Positions 11,054 to 21,766 of a DNA stretch of 64,000 nucleotides are shown here, piece after piece. Each line of letters begins with the position of its first letter. The stretch's first letter is position 1. Made by a program: the position numbers and the translations under genes. A model generated the notes under the pieces. That model saw only the letters and a program-made list of their open reading frames with translations, was not told where the DNA came from and did no database searches. Source of the DNA: Cryptomeria japonica. Taxonomy: Eukaryota > Streptophyta > Pinopsida > Cupressales > Cupressaceae. The stretch spans positions 605,416,177 through 605,480,176 of the forward strand of contig NC_081405.1 of NCBI RefSeq assembly GCF_030272615.1. The letters run 5' to 3'.

Positions 11054-12109
11054 CTATTTCTGGTTATGTGGTGTCTGTTGTGGAGGAGGGGGTTTGGAGA
11101 ACCCCTGAGAATTTCGGTTGTTCCCTTTCCAATGTGATTTCTGGAATCCATAAGTCTGAGGTGCGGGATTTCGGTTTTGATACCGATCCTTATTGTCCTG
11201 TGGTCTAACCTGAATTTCCTCGGCAATCAGTGCCTTCTCTACAACAACCCGAAGGCTCTCTGGAGCGGACATCCTAACAGGCCCGGCTATTCCGGCGTTC
11301 AATCCCTTGATGAAGCGGTTTACAAGAAGTTTCTCATCCTTAAGATAATCTACATATGGCAACAACTCAAAGAATTTACTCTCATACTGAGTTACTGACA
11401 AGCTTTTTTGTTGGAGATCATGAAATTCGTCTATACGACGCTGCCTGAAGTGCTCTGATAGGTACCTCTCACGGAACCTCTCGGTGAATATCTCCCAACT
11501 GAGTGTATCAGGTACTAATCTGCATTTGTACTCTTCCTGTCTCCACCAGGTGGAGGCTGTCCCTCTCAGAAGATGAACTGCAACACGTGCTTCCAAGTTG
11601 CTCTCATAAGAACGCAACGCAAAGCACCTCTCAAGACTCAGAAGCCATGCCTCGGCCTCTACTCCATCTGTAGAACCTCCGAAGGATGGTGGTTGGAGGC
11701 GCATGACCTCTCTGATGAGATCCCCTGGATCTCGACGACCTCTCTCAAAATAAACTGGTTCCACCGCAGGAGGTGGTCCTGGCATATGCACTGACTCTGG
11801 CTCATTACCACCCTGGCTCTCTACAAGAATCGGAGCCGGGCTCCTGCTTCGTTCTCTATCAACAGATCTATGACTCCCAAAGTCATGACTCCTAACCGGA
11901 GGGTTCTCTGCTGGAATCTTTTCCTGAACAATGCCAATAAGATTCTGAATGGCTGCTAAAAGGTCATGGTTAGGTTCATTTGGCTGTTCGGGAGGTGCTC
12001 CTGGGTTCTCCTCTGGAACCGATGCCTCCCTCTCTTCCTCATCGCGAGCTAGGCGCTCACGCCTAGGACCCCGTCCGTGCTTGCGAGCTTGTCGCGTCAA
12101 CGGAGGCAT
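11054..12109 (-). pseudogene. Element C Gag N-terminal and capsid region, 351 codons
   Basis: Opens MPPLTRQARKHGRG and includes a retrotransposon Gag domain (about residues 115-280) with WLLSLERCF, TWW, FRERYLSEH and a KGL motif. A proline/glutamine-rich linker leads to the zinc knuckle. TAG stops at 11054, 11033 and 10997 break the linker. The start is the first ATG about 155 bases after the primer site, with no competing upstream start in frame. It would form the particle shell and bind element RNA. Confidence 0.9.
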
Positions 12110-12245
12110 CCTAAGAGGAAATAAGACAAAACAATTAATTTATTTCTTTTAGAATTAAATTTATTTAAATTCAGAATTCCATTAACAAAATAATTTAAAA
12201 TATTCTAAGGCGAAACGTAAGTGAGTAAGGCTCCTAGTGTGGAAA

Positions 12246-12261
12246 CCTTGCTCTGATACCA
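12246..12261 (-). promoter_or_regulatory. Primer binding site of element C (tRNA-iMet)
   Basis: The element strand reads tggtatcagagcaagg, four bases inside the 5' LTR. It is the plant initiator-Met tRNA primer motif with one likely mismatch near its end. Confidence 0.9.
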
Positions 12262-12264
12262 AAA

Positions 12265-13342
12265 TGTCATGCCCAAAATTTAGGGCAAAAACAGAACAAT
12301 TTTTTTTTAAAAAGATACTAATTTAATTAACAAGTACACTCTTGCGACAAGCGTTAAAGAAAAATTCATTATCAAATTTTGGCTAATTCCGAAACGAACT
12401 AAGCTTCGATAATTTGTTATATTTTAATTGCGGAAAACCTACTGGTTTATATTCTATCTCCAAGAGATGTTTAGTTAATAGCTTTATTAAATTAATCAAA
12501 CTAAAAGTATTAGGAGAGATATTTTAATTTATCCTCCATTATGACTATATAGTCTTAGCAAATTTAATTAATTTTCTCTTTATAATTTACCCCAAATCAA
12601 TATTGTGTACATATAAAATGTACATATATATATATTGATTATGCATATATTTTGTATATTAATAATTTAATTTCTTATTTCAAAAAAAACTCAAAAAAAA
12701 CATATATATACATATATATATATTCCCATATATATATATATATGGAAACATATATATTTATATATATATTTTACTTATATATTAATATTTTAATTCTAAA
12801 TTTGAATACCAATATAATTACCAAATTATAAAACCATGTTTTTCCCCCAACCCTAATTAGGGTTCTAATTTCTTATATAAACATTTTCTAAAACCAAATA
12901 ACATATTTTTTTTTTTTTAATTTCAAAATGCTAAACTGCCCTAGCCCCTTTTGGGCTAGGGTTTAACCCTTTTTTTTAACAGGTAAAGTTCCTTGCTGGG
13001 CCGAAAACCCTACGGGCGGCCATGAAAATTTCTTTGCAGGTTACGGGAGGAACAAGGCAGGTTTGGGCCGCGCGCGCGCCACTGTGTGAGTGCACAGTGG
13101 GCGCCGCGGCACCACTGTGTGCCCACACAGTGGGCGCCGCTGGCGGCACCACTGTGTGGCCACATAGTGGCGGCCGTGGCCGTCCACTGTGTGCCCACAC
13201 AGTGGGAGCCACAAGCGGCTCCACTGTGTGTGCACACAGTGGGCGCCGCGCGGTCGTCCACTGTGCGTACACACAGTGGAGTCCGCGGGGACCCAAAAAC
13301 TTAAATTTTTTTTAAATTTTTTTTTTTAAAACTATAACATTT

Positions 13343-13388
<46 letters not shown>

Positions 13389-16099
13389 TATATTTATATA
13401 TATGTATATATATATGTGGTATTTACATAACTTAATAAGCATAGATAAAAAGATAAATCTAAATTCCAAATAAAATTTATATATATATTTTTTTTTGAAA
13501 GAGAATTTTTACATGCAAAATTTTAAGCTAATATAATAAAGGGAAAGATAACATTAAGTTTAATCAAATATATATATATATATATATATATAAAAAACAA
13601 GCTTTTAAATCAATGTTAACAAAAATACATTTTAAAGTATTTTACAAAGATACATTATACTTTTTCTGGAAATAAGAAATCCATTAATATATTTTTTTTT
13701 AAATAAAATATTCACATAAAACAACTTTTTTCTTTTTTTTTTCCATTCAAAATACTTAAAAGCTTTCAGCTTAAATAAACTTCTAAATTGTCCGATTTAA
13801 AATACAGGTAAAATCTAAATGAAAACAGACCTTTTATTTCTTCCATAATACAAGAAGCTTGCATGCAACACATTTTTAACTTTTCTTTTTTCAAATAAAC
13901 CAGAAGTAGAAATAACAAGCTTTTCTTTTTTTTTTAAAACATCTCTAAGATATTCTACCAATTTACATAATGTTTTCTCTGAATAGTCACAACAATAAGA
14001 CTTCAAGTCTACTTTCACAAATTACAACTTGCTTCTCTTTTCTATGAATGAGGCATATTTCTATAGCAACTTTAAACAAACAACTGCAACTGAACTCAAG
14101 TATCTTCCTAAACAATCTTCTGTATCTCTTTCATGGTTCCTATTCTCTTTCCTCTGAATTTCCTGCATAATAGAAAACACAAAAATGACCACGGAGTGCT
14201 CACCTCCCAGCCTAGGCTAACTGGTAGCCACCCCTGAGCTCGGAGAACCAATTCCTAGATGGGTAACAAACAGGCAAACACAAAGAAACACAAAACATAC
14301 AAATATTCCAGACACATTCCCAACCTGGCTTTCACAGCACCACACTCTGGTGGTGAACATTTTCAAAGGGTGGTAGTGGACCAAATACCCTAAGGAGAAT
14401 CTGCAAGTATGTAATAACAAGAAGCCACCTCATGGCACAAATAAAATATCAAGAATCTCAACCCAATAATCCTTATGCCCCCCAAAGGCATTCTAGCCTT
14501 ATAACCCTCCTTATGACCCCCATTGCACAAACAGGCCATGCAGCAAGGGTCACACAAAGATCCCTTGTGATCACTCTCAAAAGAGAGTCTCTCACTCGAG
14601 GGTTGTCACTGCTACCACCCTCAAGATCCTCTTCTCCCCCAAGAGTAAGAGATCTTGAGAAAACTCCCAAAACACATTCATTCATAAAACAAGACACCAA
14701 AAGATTTTCAAACATCCATTTTCAAGAATACAGATTTTCTCATTCAACAACTTTCAGAAATAAACAAGAAAAAAAAACATTAAAAGTAAATATTGAAAAC
14801 CAACCTTAATCTGCCCAAAGGTTATGATGATATCTGAAGAAGAGCTGCCCAATCCACAATTCTTTTTTTTTCCTTAATCAATTTCTTTATCCCATAACAT
14901 TATTTTTCTTCCAAATTTTCTTCTGTCTCCAAAAATGGAGAGTGGGTGATTAACCAGCTATTCCCAAAAATCTTCCTTAAGAAGCTCACTCTCTGAGTTC
15001 TCACAGGATTCTAAAAAAAAAACCAAAAAGAAGGAAGAAAGCAAAAATGCAAAAAGACTTTCCTTCCCAAAAGGAAAATATCTTGATTTGATTTCACTTC
15101 AATTTTCAATTTTCGCTCAACTCAAAAAAACCAATTTTTAAAGCGTTAAAAAGATCATTAGAAAGTAGAAACTTGCCTAAAATTACCCCTAACCCCTAGG
15201 TATACCTTATGGGCTTCAGGAAACCCTAATAAACTACCCCTAGGTGTTCATTTAACCCATTTTAAACCCCCCTGAAGTTTATTTTCGGGTCAAACATAAG
15301 TTGACCACTCCAAATATTATATTCTCAAAATATCTTTTTGACAACACATTATTTTATTTAATAATTAATTATAATTAACACTCTCCCAGCAAGAGACAAA
15401 ATAAAATATTTAAATTTAAATCCACAAATGTGCCAAGTGACACTAATAAAATACTTTTACAAAAATGAACATGAAATTGTCTCTTGAGGTTTTTTACACA
15501 ATAAATTTAAATAACACATAACACTCATGCAGCATATACTGATACGAATAAAATACAACACAAACGGGGTGTTGTCTCTCCAAATAGACAAACCCTGGCT
15601 TACGAACATACATAAGTCTAGGTTTGATTCTCCGTAATTTTCCATGGTCACATGGTAAATTTCCCGTGCATCTCAATTTACACATTAGTACTTCCAAATA
15701 TCCAAATATAATATAATTCAATAATATAACAATGCACATCATCACTTGCATACAATTTCCATCCGCACAGATTGAATACATCTTTTATCAAGCAAATTTC
15801 ACATAAGCAATTTCATCCCAATTCACATAAACTAAACATACATCATAGTTCTATATTCAGAGTAAAGTCCTGCAAATTCAATAACGACATCTATCATTGC
15901 AATTATCATCCTATCTAATAATCATGTAGTGTTCTATCCCATAAAGCATGTAAGTAAATCATCAAATCATAGCAATGTTATCCAATATCCTGAAATCATA
16001 TAAGTTCTAAGTCTCAAAATGCATCAAAATAAAGTATCCATAATAGTCTAAAATATAAAATCCACTGAATGTCAAACTGAGTCGAGGTGAGGCCTCACA
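12265..16099 (-). repeat. Right-hand LTR of element C (its 5' LTR), 3,835 bp
   Basis: Same termini and content as 3488-7332. The 10-bp length difference comes mostly from AT-repeat tracts. It drives minus-strand transcription if active. The flanking taaat at 16100-16104 is the right target duplication. Confidence 0.93.
13079..13279. repeat. Six-unit palindrome array in LTR C (right copy)
   Basis: Palindromes at 13079-13100, 13112-13133, 13149-13170, 13184-13205, 13221-13242 and 13258-13279, with the same order and spacing as the left copy. Differences between copies are mainly CG/TG or CA transitions, for example gagtgc here against gagcgc on the left in unit 1, and cacacag here against cacatag in unit 4. 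Confidence 0.93.
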
Positions 16100-16104
16100 T
16101 AAAT

Positions 16105-16305
16105 GTAATGTCCTGAGTATTTTGAAGTTGTTAGTTGGTTTTACATTGCATAGGTTTACCTGCCTTGGTCTCATGGAGCCAAAAGTGTAGGAGATCTCAG
16201 TCTTGTGACTGAATCTCATTCGTTGGCTAAACCCTTCTCCGATTTTATTGATGAGTTAGTGGCAATTCCTCTAGAACCTAGGGATTGTTGGTTTGGGAAC
16301 CAACA
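16105..16305 (+). repeat. Element B left LTR, 3' end
   Basis: Continues the LTR after element C's target duplication and matches 21566-21766. It ends GGAACCAACA at 16305, directly before the candidate primer site. Confidence 0.85.
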
Positions 16306-16308
16306 GAA

Positions 16309-16326
16309 TGGCAACTCTGTTGGGGA
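16309..16326 (+). promoter_or_regulatory. Candidate primer binding site of element B
   Basis: tggcaactctgttgggga lies three bases after the left LTR. From memory it resembles the tggcgactctgctgggga type of site used by Tat/Ogre elements, differing by two transitions. I could not check the tRNA match. Confidence 0.4.
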
Positions 16327-16623
16327 GTCTTAAAGGAAAATCTTGTTAAAGCCTAGTTGGTTTCCCATGAGTCTCTGGTTGCATGGTTTCCAGCTTGGAA
16401 GGTGTCTTGTACCATCTTGTGTGAAGAAAAAATTCAAATGACTCTACTAATGGAGAAGACCCAGAATGATAAAATTGTTTGAAATGCTTATATTAGGAGA
16501 GGTATGCAATCTTTGTAATAGGTTCATTCAAGAGCTCTTAAGTCTGATTTTCAGTCTTATGTATGTATTTCTTTTATTTAAGACCCTATTGTAAACAAAT
16601 CAAGAAATGTGTAACTATGAAGT

Positions 16624-18966
16624 TTGTATGAGAAGCTTGTAAGGACAAACAAAATGTATGGTCATTATGTTGTCCCAGGCATAATGAGTGATCAACAACT
16701 TCAAGGTCTGCCTAGAAGGGTGTTCATCCCTGAGAGGTATAGGCCTTTAAGTTTTAGCAATATTGAAGGGTACCCGCATCCCTTCCCTTTGAGTTTAAGA
16801 ATCAAGTGCCTTTTGTTTCATGCACATGGATCCGATTCAACACTCCACCATGTTCAGTCATTCAATGCATTTGTTGAAGACTTTCAATTTTGCAATGAAG
16901 ACATAGTCATGAAGTTCTTTGTGAGATCAATGAAGGATGGTGCAAAGGACTGGTATGAAAGTTCAGCAACAGAAAGTGTGTCCTCGTGGGATTGCTTCAA
17001 GAGGTTGTTTTTGGAAAGGTTCAGCTATGATACAATCAGTTATGAGAAGCCTCCTAGTCCGCAGAATACTCCAACGTATAAGGATTAAATGCATGTGTAT
17101 GAGAAGCAAATGTCAAGTGTTGAATATGGATTTCAAAACATGTGTATCCCCGTTGTCTCATCTTATACTTTTCAGCAGTATGAGTGAGTTTACCAGCCCC
17201 AAATAGCACAAGAAAAAAGCTTCTATGTTGAGAACCCAATGATGTATGTCAATGCTTAGCTGGACATGAAGAAACAAGTGGGTGAGAAACCTTATGCGTT
17301 GCTATCCATATTCTTGAAAGCACTTTGAAGTGTCCCAATGAGCTTCATGCTTCATGAATCCGAATGGGTAGACTTATTTTTGCAAGTCTATGAACCTAAT
17401 TCTATTCATTTGCCAAGGAATTTAAAACCGACTAATATGGATCAGATGGTTGCATGGATTGACATATTTGAGGATGTCAAGTCTAGGATGTAGCTTGGTA
17501 ATCAAAACTTTAATGATGATAATGATAAGGTTGAGCAAGAATGTCATGAGATTGCACAAGTTGATAACAATGCTCCCTACATCATAGAAGATAAATCATA
17601 TGATTATCATGAACAAGGAAGTGAATGTGTATAGAAGATAGTTGAAGAACATGAACCTGAAAATGAATGTCATGACATCCTAAATAAAGTTGAAGAAAAA
17701 CATCTACAGGGTCAGCATTCTTTTTCGGATGGTAACTGTGATTTTGAGAAAGTTGTTGGAGATGCAATCTCCCATAACATGATAGATACATGCTCTCATG
17801 AATCCAATGGGTTTTCAATTGAAGAGGAAATCAGTATGGGACACATGAGTGAGTAAGAAGACAGATGTTCTATCAGTAGTGAAGGCATCTCAGATTTGCT
17901 AGCAGCAGAGTACCTGAGATCTGCACATGGAAAAAATGAAAAAAAATTGAACCCTACTGATTTGATTTTTGACAGTGAGGTTATCTCTTATGATGCAACA
18001 TGCAATGCACCTACTATCAATCTTTTTCCCATGTTTCAATCAACTAATAGGAAGGAATACAAAGAGCTTGAGTGTATGGGATTCTTTGAGTTCAACTTTG
18101 ACATGTATGCTGATGTAGAGGATTTACATGCTGATAAAGACTCGGTGTTTTCTTTTAACAGTGTGTGTATAGATGTTAATGGTGGCACTCTTTATGATAA
18201 TGATAGTGCATATGAAGGGGAGGTAGATTCTGATGGCCACGAGCAAAGTGGTGATGGGATGGGAGAGTATGATGATGAATCCAATTTAAAAAATATATGC
18301 AAACCCCCAGCCCAGTGTGTTGAGCCCCACCACGATGAACTCTTGTATGAATGGGAAGATAAAATGTATGCATATGAGGGATTAATGAAAAGTGAAAGTG
18401 CTAATCCAGCATGCATCCAAGTTGTTGATGTGAATGACATCAAATGGGACCTAGAGATACAAAAGGCTGAAGATTCTCTTCAATTTAATGATTCGCAATT
18501 ACATGAGAGGATCATAAGTGATCCTTTTTCTCTTCTTGATAATGGTTTGCTTGGTATAGACAATGTGAGGGTATGTTCTTTTGAGAATTCCTCTTTTGAT
18601 GAGAAAACTAATGATTTGAAAGAGGCCTATACTCCCAGTTGTATGTCAGAATGTGAGCCTTTGTTTTTTTAGTCGGGAGGTGTCTTTCTTGAGTGTGACA
18701 ATGATTTGAATCATGATGAGTGTTGTGTTCAGCATGGAAGTGTGTTTTTCAGCGAGCATGACTTGTTTTGGTCACACAATGATTTATATTTTTAGTTTGT
18801 GCATGAGCCATAGGGGTTCAGCAGTGATGAGTGCACTTATAGTATTCAGTTTGGTAGCTGGGTGAGAGATGTCAGCATGTTTGATCAATGGCATCCCAAC
18901 TATACTTTCAAATTGGCTTCAATGCAGTCCAAGGAGAATAGTGTGTATGATAGAGGGAAGCATTAG
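16624..18966 (+). pseudogene. Gag-like frame of element B, ten in-frame stops
   Basis: All pieces from 16624 to the stop at 18964 lie in one frame, about 780 codons. Internal stops are at 17086, 17185, 17257, 17326, 17491, 17632, 17854, 18670, 18793 and 18811. The N-terminal part looks like a retrotransposon Gag: HVQSFNAFVEDFQF, MKFFVRSMKDGAKDWYESS, and W followed by CFKRLFLERF. The rest is acidic and unlike any domain I know. No protease, reverse transcriptase or integrase motif follows before the right LTR. Absence of frameshifts over 2.3 kb suggests it was a real frame before decay. Confidence 0.75.
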
Positions 18967-19147
18967 CTGATCTTTTCAGGTCACCTTGGGCCATCATATG
19001 TGGTTTGATCCTTAAGCCACAATAATTTTGGGTAGAGAAGACCTTTTTTTACTCTGTCACCCAATGGAGTAGGCACCCAGTCTAATCCCCAAAGATCTGC
19101 GGTCTTGCCATTCTTGCAAGGGGCATGCTTCCCTGAGCTAGAGCCAC
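18967..19147 (+). other. Element B 3' untranslated segment
   Basis: Non-coding. The only purine tract is a short gcaaggggcatg at about 19118, and no strong polypurine tract abuts the LTR at 19148. Decay may have erased it. Confidence 0.4.
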
Positions 19148-19472
19148 TGTTGGGACCTCTAAATTTTATCTCATTTCGAAGACCTGGGCTTGAAATTTTG
19201 TTGGATTGTATTTTGAATCACCTTTCAGAGCAAGCTTGAGTTCCTGGTGGCTAAGTATTTTGCAGCGTAGGAGGGAGTCTTTTTGAGCTCCAAAATGCTC
19301 TGTTTTTGAGTTGAAAGGTCCATCCAGTCAACTCACTTAGGCTTCACCGGCTGATAGGTTTCATCTTATTGGCAGGTTGGTCTTCAATGTTAGTCCTTAC
19401 CGGTTGGCGGTAAGACCATTTGTTGTCCCATGAGGCAAGGTGACCATCCAAAGGGTCATGTAGGATAAGGTG

Positions 19473-20090
19473 AGAGCACCACACAAAGGGGAGGCTTATC
19501 CCGCGATATATTTGAAGCAATAGAAAAGCACCACGAGATAAGATGGGGTATAAAGATACAAGGATATCCTTATCCTATGACATCTTCATGGTAGCCAAAA
19601 GGGGTTGCGCGGGACAAGGAGTAATGAAGGGTCAAGTAAGCACTTAAGTTGTCCCACGCCATTCTTCAATGAACAGTTTGGTCGTACATGATAAGATTGC
19701 AATGCAAACACATAGAAACCTTATTCCACGGGGATAGTTGAGGTAGTAAAAGGTGGAGCGAGATAAGGGAAATTGATTGAAGCTAAGCCACAAGGAGTCG
19801 ATAGCGTTATCCTGCACGGGGAAAACAAGCATAGCGAGTTCCCGTGGGATAAGGAAAGGTAAAGCCATTGGAGGCAAGGGCTTATCTTGTGGAGATAAGG
19901 GGGATGTCTCCAAAGGCCACGGGGTAAGAGAGTGAAGGAACAAAGAGGTATTTCCTTATCTTGCGCATCCCTATGCGGATAAGGAAATGACCATGGGATA
20001 AGAAGAAACAAAGGCTGACAGAGAAAAACGTAGCAGAGGCTTATCCCAAGGGATAAAAAGGATATGACCAAGGGCTGTGGGATAAGGAAA
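19473..20090. promoter_or_regulatory. Cluster of GATAAG/CTTATC motifs in U3 of element B
   Basis: I count about 14 hexamers on the two strands in about 620 bp, many within ggataagg or cttatccc. Chance expectation is about 0.3. GATAAG is the core of the plant I-box, bound by MYB-like and GATA-type factors. They lie upstream of the TATA box, where enhancer motifs belong. The DNA is made of degenerate short modules, so duplication explains part of the count. Confidence 0.6.
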
Positions 20091-20886
20091 GAGGACAAAG
20101 GGATTATCCCATGGAGGTTAAAAGAGTGTTTCCACAGCCCATAGGATACATAAAACAAAGAGAAAATGATGCAACCCATTATCCCGCGACACTGAAGACC
20201 AAATGATGGAACCATAGGGTTGCATAACGCATGTTATGCGATTTGCAGAGCACCACCCAATGGTTAAGTTGTCCATGTCGAGGGTTGATGAAGTTTGACT
20301 CAAGGATAGAGGGTGGTATTTTGAGGATGTGACACATGTAGATTGGTCGAATTCCATCTATCCAAGGGAGACACAATGTCGATAGAGATTGTTGTGCTGA
20401 CACGCTACAGGTAGATTTTTGCAACCAAATCAGATTGGATTTCAACAATGGCACCAAGGAGGAGATGCATTTAATTTGGATCGGACATAAGATTAGTTGA
20501 GTGGCTCCATGAAATCTGAGGATCTTCTATCTATAAGACTTCACTACCTCGAACACACCAGAGGGTCACCAACCGAGAAGATGTGAGGACACAGAGCACG
20601 TAGATTACTAAATGTAGTAATCTAGATTCAGAAGTTGGTCAAGGTAAAGAAGGGGATGAACTTAAGGCAAATTTTGTGTGGCTTGAGACACCTCCCCCTA
20701 GTGTTGTCTTCGGGTTCATGGTCCCAGATCCCAGAAGCTATTCTCGTGGCCACTTGCAATGATTGCCTCTAGATGGATTGTGTGCAGAATAGGAAGAGGG
20801 ACACATCATTGTATATTTTGTCCCACGCAATCAAATTTTGACAAGTGTGTCTCACCTGGCCTATAGCTTGTTTTGCTCCCTTGGTC

Positions 20887-20893
20887 TATAAAA
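20887..20893 (+). promoter_or_regulatory. TATA box in right LTR of element B
   Basis: tataaaa followed by gggaattca, identical in context to 2798-2804 in the left LTR. Confidence 0.65.
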
Positions 20894-21766
20894 GGGAATT
20901 CAAGTGTGGGTGATTTTCTGAATGTAATTTTTCTGGAAGCAAGGCTTCCATGTATAATGCGAATTTTTCATGACAATTCGATTTTTCTTTCTGTTTGTAG
21001 TTTTTTGGTATTTCAACAGTTTGCAAGTAGGTTTAGAGGTTTCATTTGGAGTTGTTTCTCTTGTATGCACACTATTTTATTGAATGAAATGACCAAGGGT
21101 CTTTTTCTTTGTCTCTGCAAGTTAGATGTTTACTTTGTTGTTTGCTTCTCTTCAAGGAAGAGATTAATTTGCTTATCATAAAGTAAAGAAATAGTGTTGT
21201 GTGTATGAGATTCTCAATCATGGATGTGAGTAGAACTATAAAGGAGAATGTTACTATAATGCACTAGCATTCCAAGCCCAATGGTTGCATGCTACCTTTT
21301 TTGGATACCAAATCTACATATTGTGGAGTTGACTCTGTTGCCCATACAAGGTACTGGTCATGGTTGTTGCTTTCAGTTTTCAGAATCTTTTCGTTATCAA
21401 AGTCTCTTTTGTTTATGCATTTCCTTTCACCATTAGGAGTAGGAGTAGTGTAGAAACCCCCCCTCCTTAATGAGTGCTTAGATGCTTAAAAACTAAGGTT
21501 AAAGCCATAACCAGGAGTTTATCCATCTTCCTTAGTATCTTTCATTGGGATGATCTACTGTAAATGTAATATCCTGAGTAATTTGAAGTTGGAAGTTGTT
21601 TTGAGATTGCATAGGTTTACCTGCCTTGGTCTCGTGAAGCCAAAACAGTAGGAAATCTCAGTCTTGTGACTGAATCTCATTCGTTGGCCAAACCCTTCCC
21701 CAAGTTTGTTGATGAGTTAGTGGCAATTCCTCTAGAACTCGGGGACTATTGGTTTGGGAACCAACA

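Larger units (their letters stand above)
7343..12109 (-). pseudogene. Gag-pol polyprotein of element C, one frame with eight in-frame stops
   Basis: From the ATG ending at 12109 to the TAG at 7343-7345 is 1,588 codons in one frame with no frameshift. The order is Gag, CCHC knuckle, protease, reverse transcriptase, RNase H, integrase, chromodomain-like tail. It is interrupted by TAG at 11054, 11033, 10997, 10022 and 8117 and by TGA at 8636, 7757 and 7472 (plus-strand left coordinates). All eight fit single C-to-T changes from CAG or CGA. This element cannot now make a full polyprotein without readthrough. Domain entries follow separately. Confidence 0.92.
3488..16099 (-). mobile_element. Element C: 12.6 kb chromovirus-like Ty3/gypsy element with 3.8 kb LTRs
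   Basis: It is complete. LTRs are at 3488-7332 and 12265-16099. The 5-bp target duplication taaat is at 3483-3487 and 16100-16104. An initiator-Met primer site and a polypurine tract sit at the internal edges, and one gag-pol frame lies on the minus strand. The element therefore reads right to left. It sits in the left LTR of element B, and the uninterrupted site survives at 21561-21565 in B's right LTR. The LTRs are nearly identical by eye, with scattered substitutions and microsatellite length changes, so insertion is recent compared with B. Integrase followed by a degenerate chromodomain points to the chromoviruses, perhaps the Tekay/Del type. Confidence 0.93.
1953..21766 (+). mobile_element. 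Element B: gag-only LTR retrotransposon split by A and C
   Basis: The right LTR is 19148-21766 (2,619 bp), opening TGTTGGGACC and closing GGAACCAACA. The left LTR survives as 1953-3487 plus 16105-16305. Its first part, matching 19148-20060, is removed from view by element A, and element C interrupts it. The internal region 16306-19147 holds one decayed gag-like frame and no pol. The two LTRs differ by many substitutions (very roughly 10% by eye), so B is old. The primer-site candidate resembles those of Tat/Ogre elements, which suggests B is a non-autonomous Tat derivative. B's own target duplication cannot be checked because its left end is out of view. Confidence 0.8.
19148..21766 (+). repeat. 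Right LTR of element B, 2,619 bp
   Basis: Opens TGTTGGGACC, closes GGAACCAACA. It keeps the intact target sites for element A (gatat at 20061-20065) and element C (taaat at 21561-21565). The 5' half is packed with GATAAG/CTTATC motifs, and a TATA box lies at 20887-20893. Reading frames here are not supported by the other LTR. Confidence 0.87.

Noticed and set aside
17582-18443. His/Tyr/Ser-rich minus-strand frames in element B
   Set aside because: They are the opposite strand of the decayed gag-like frame, which is supported over 2.3 kb in one phase.
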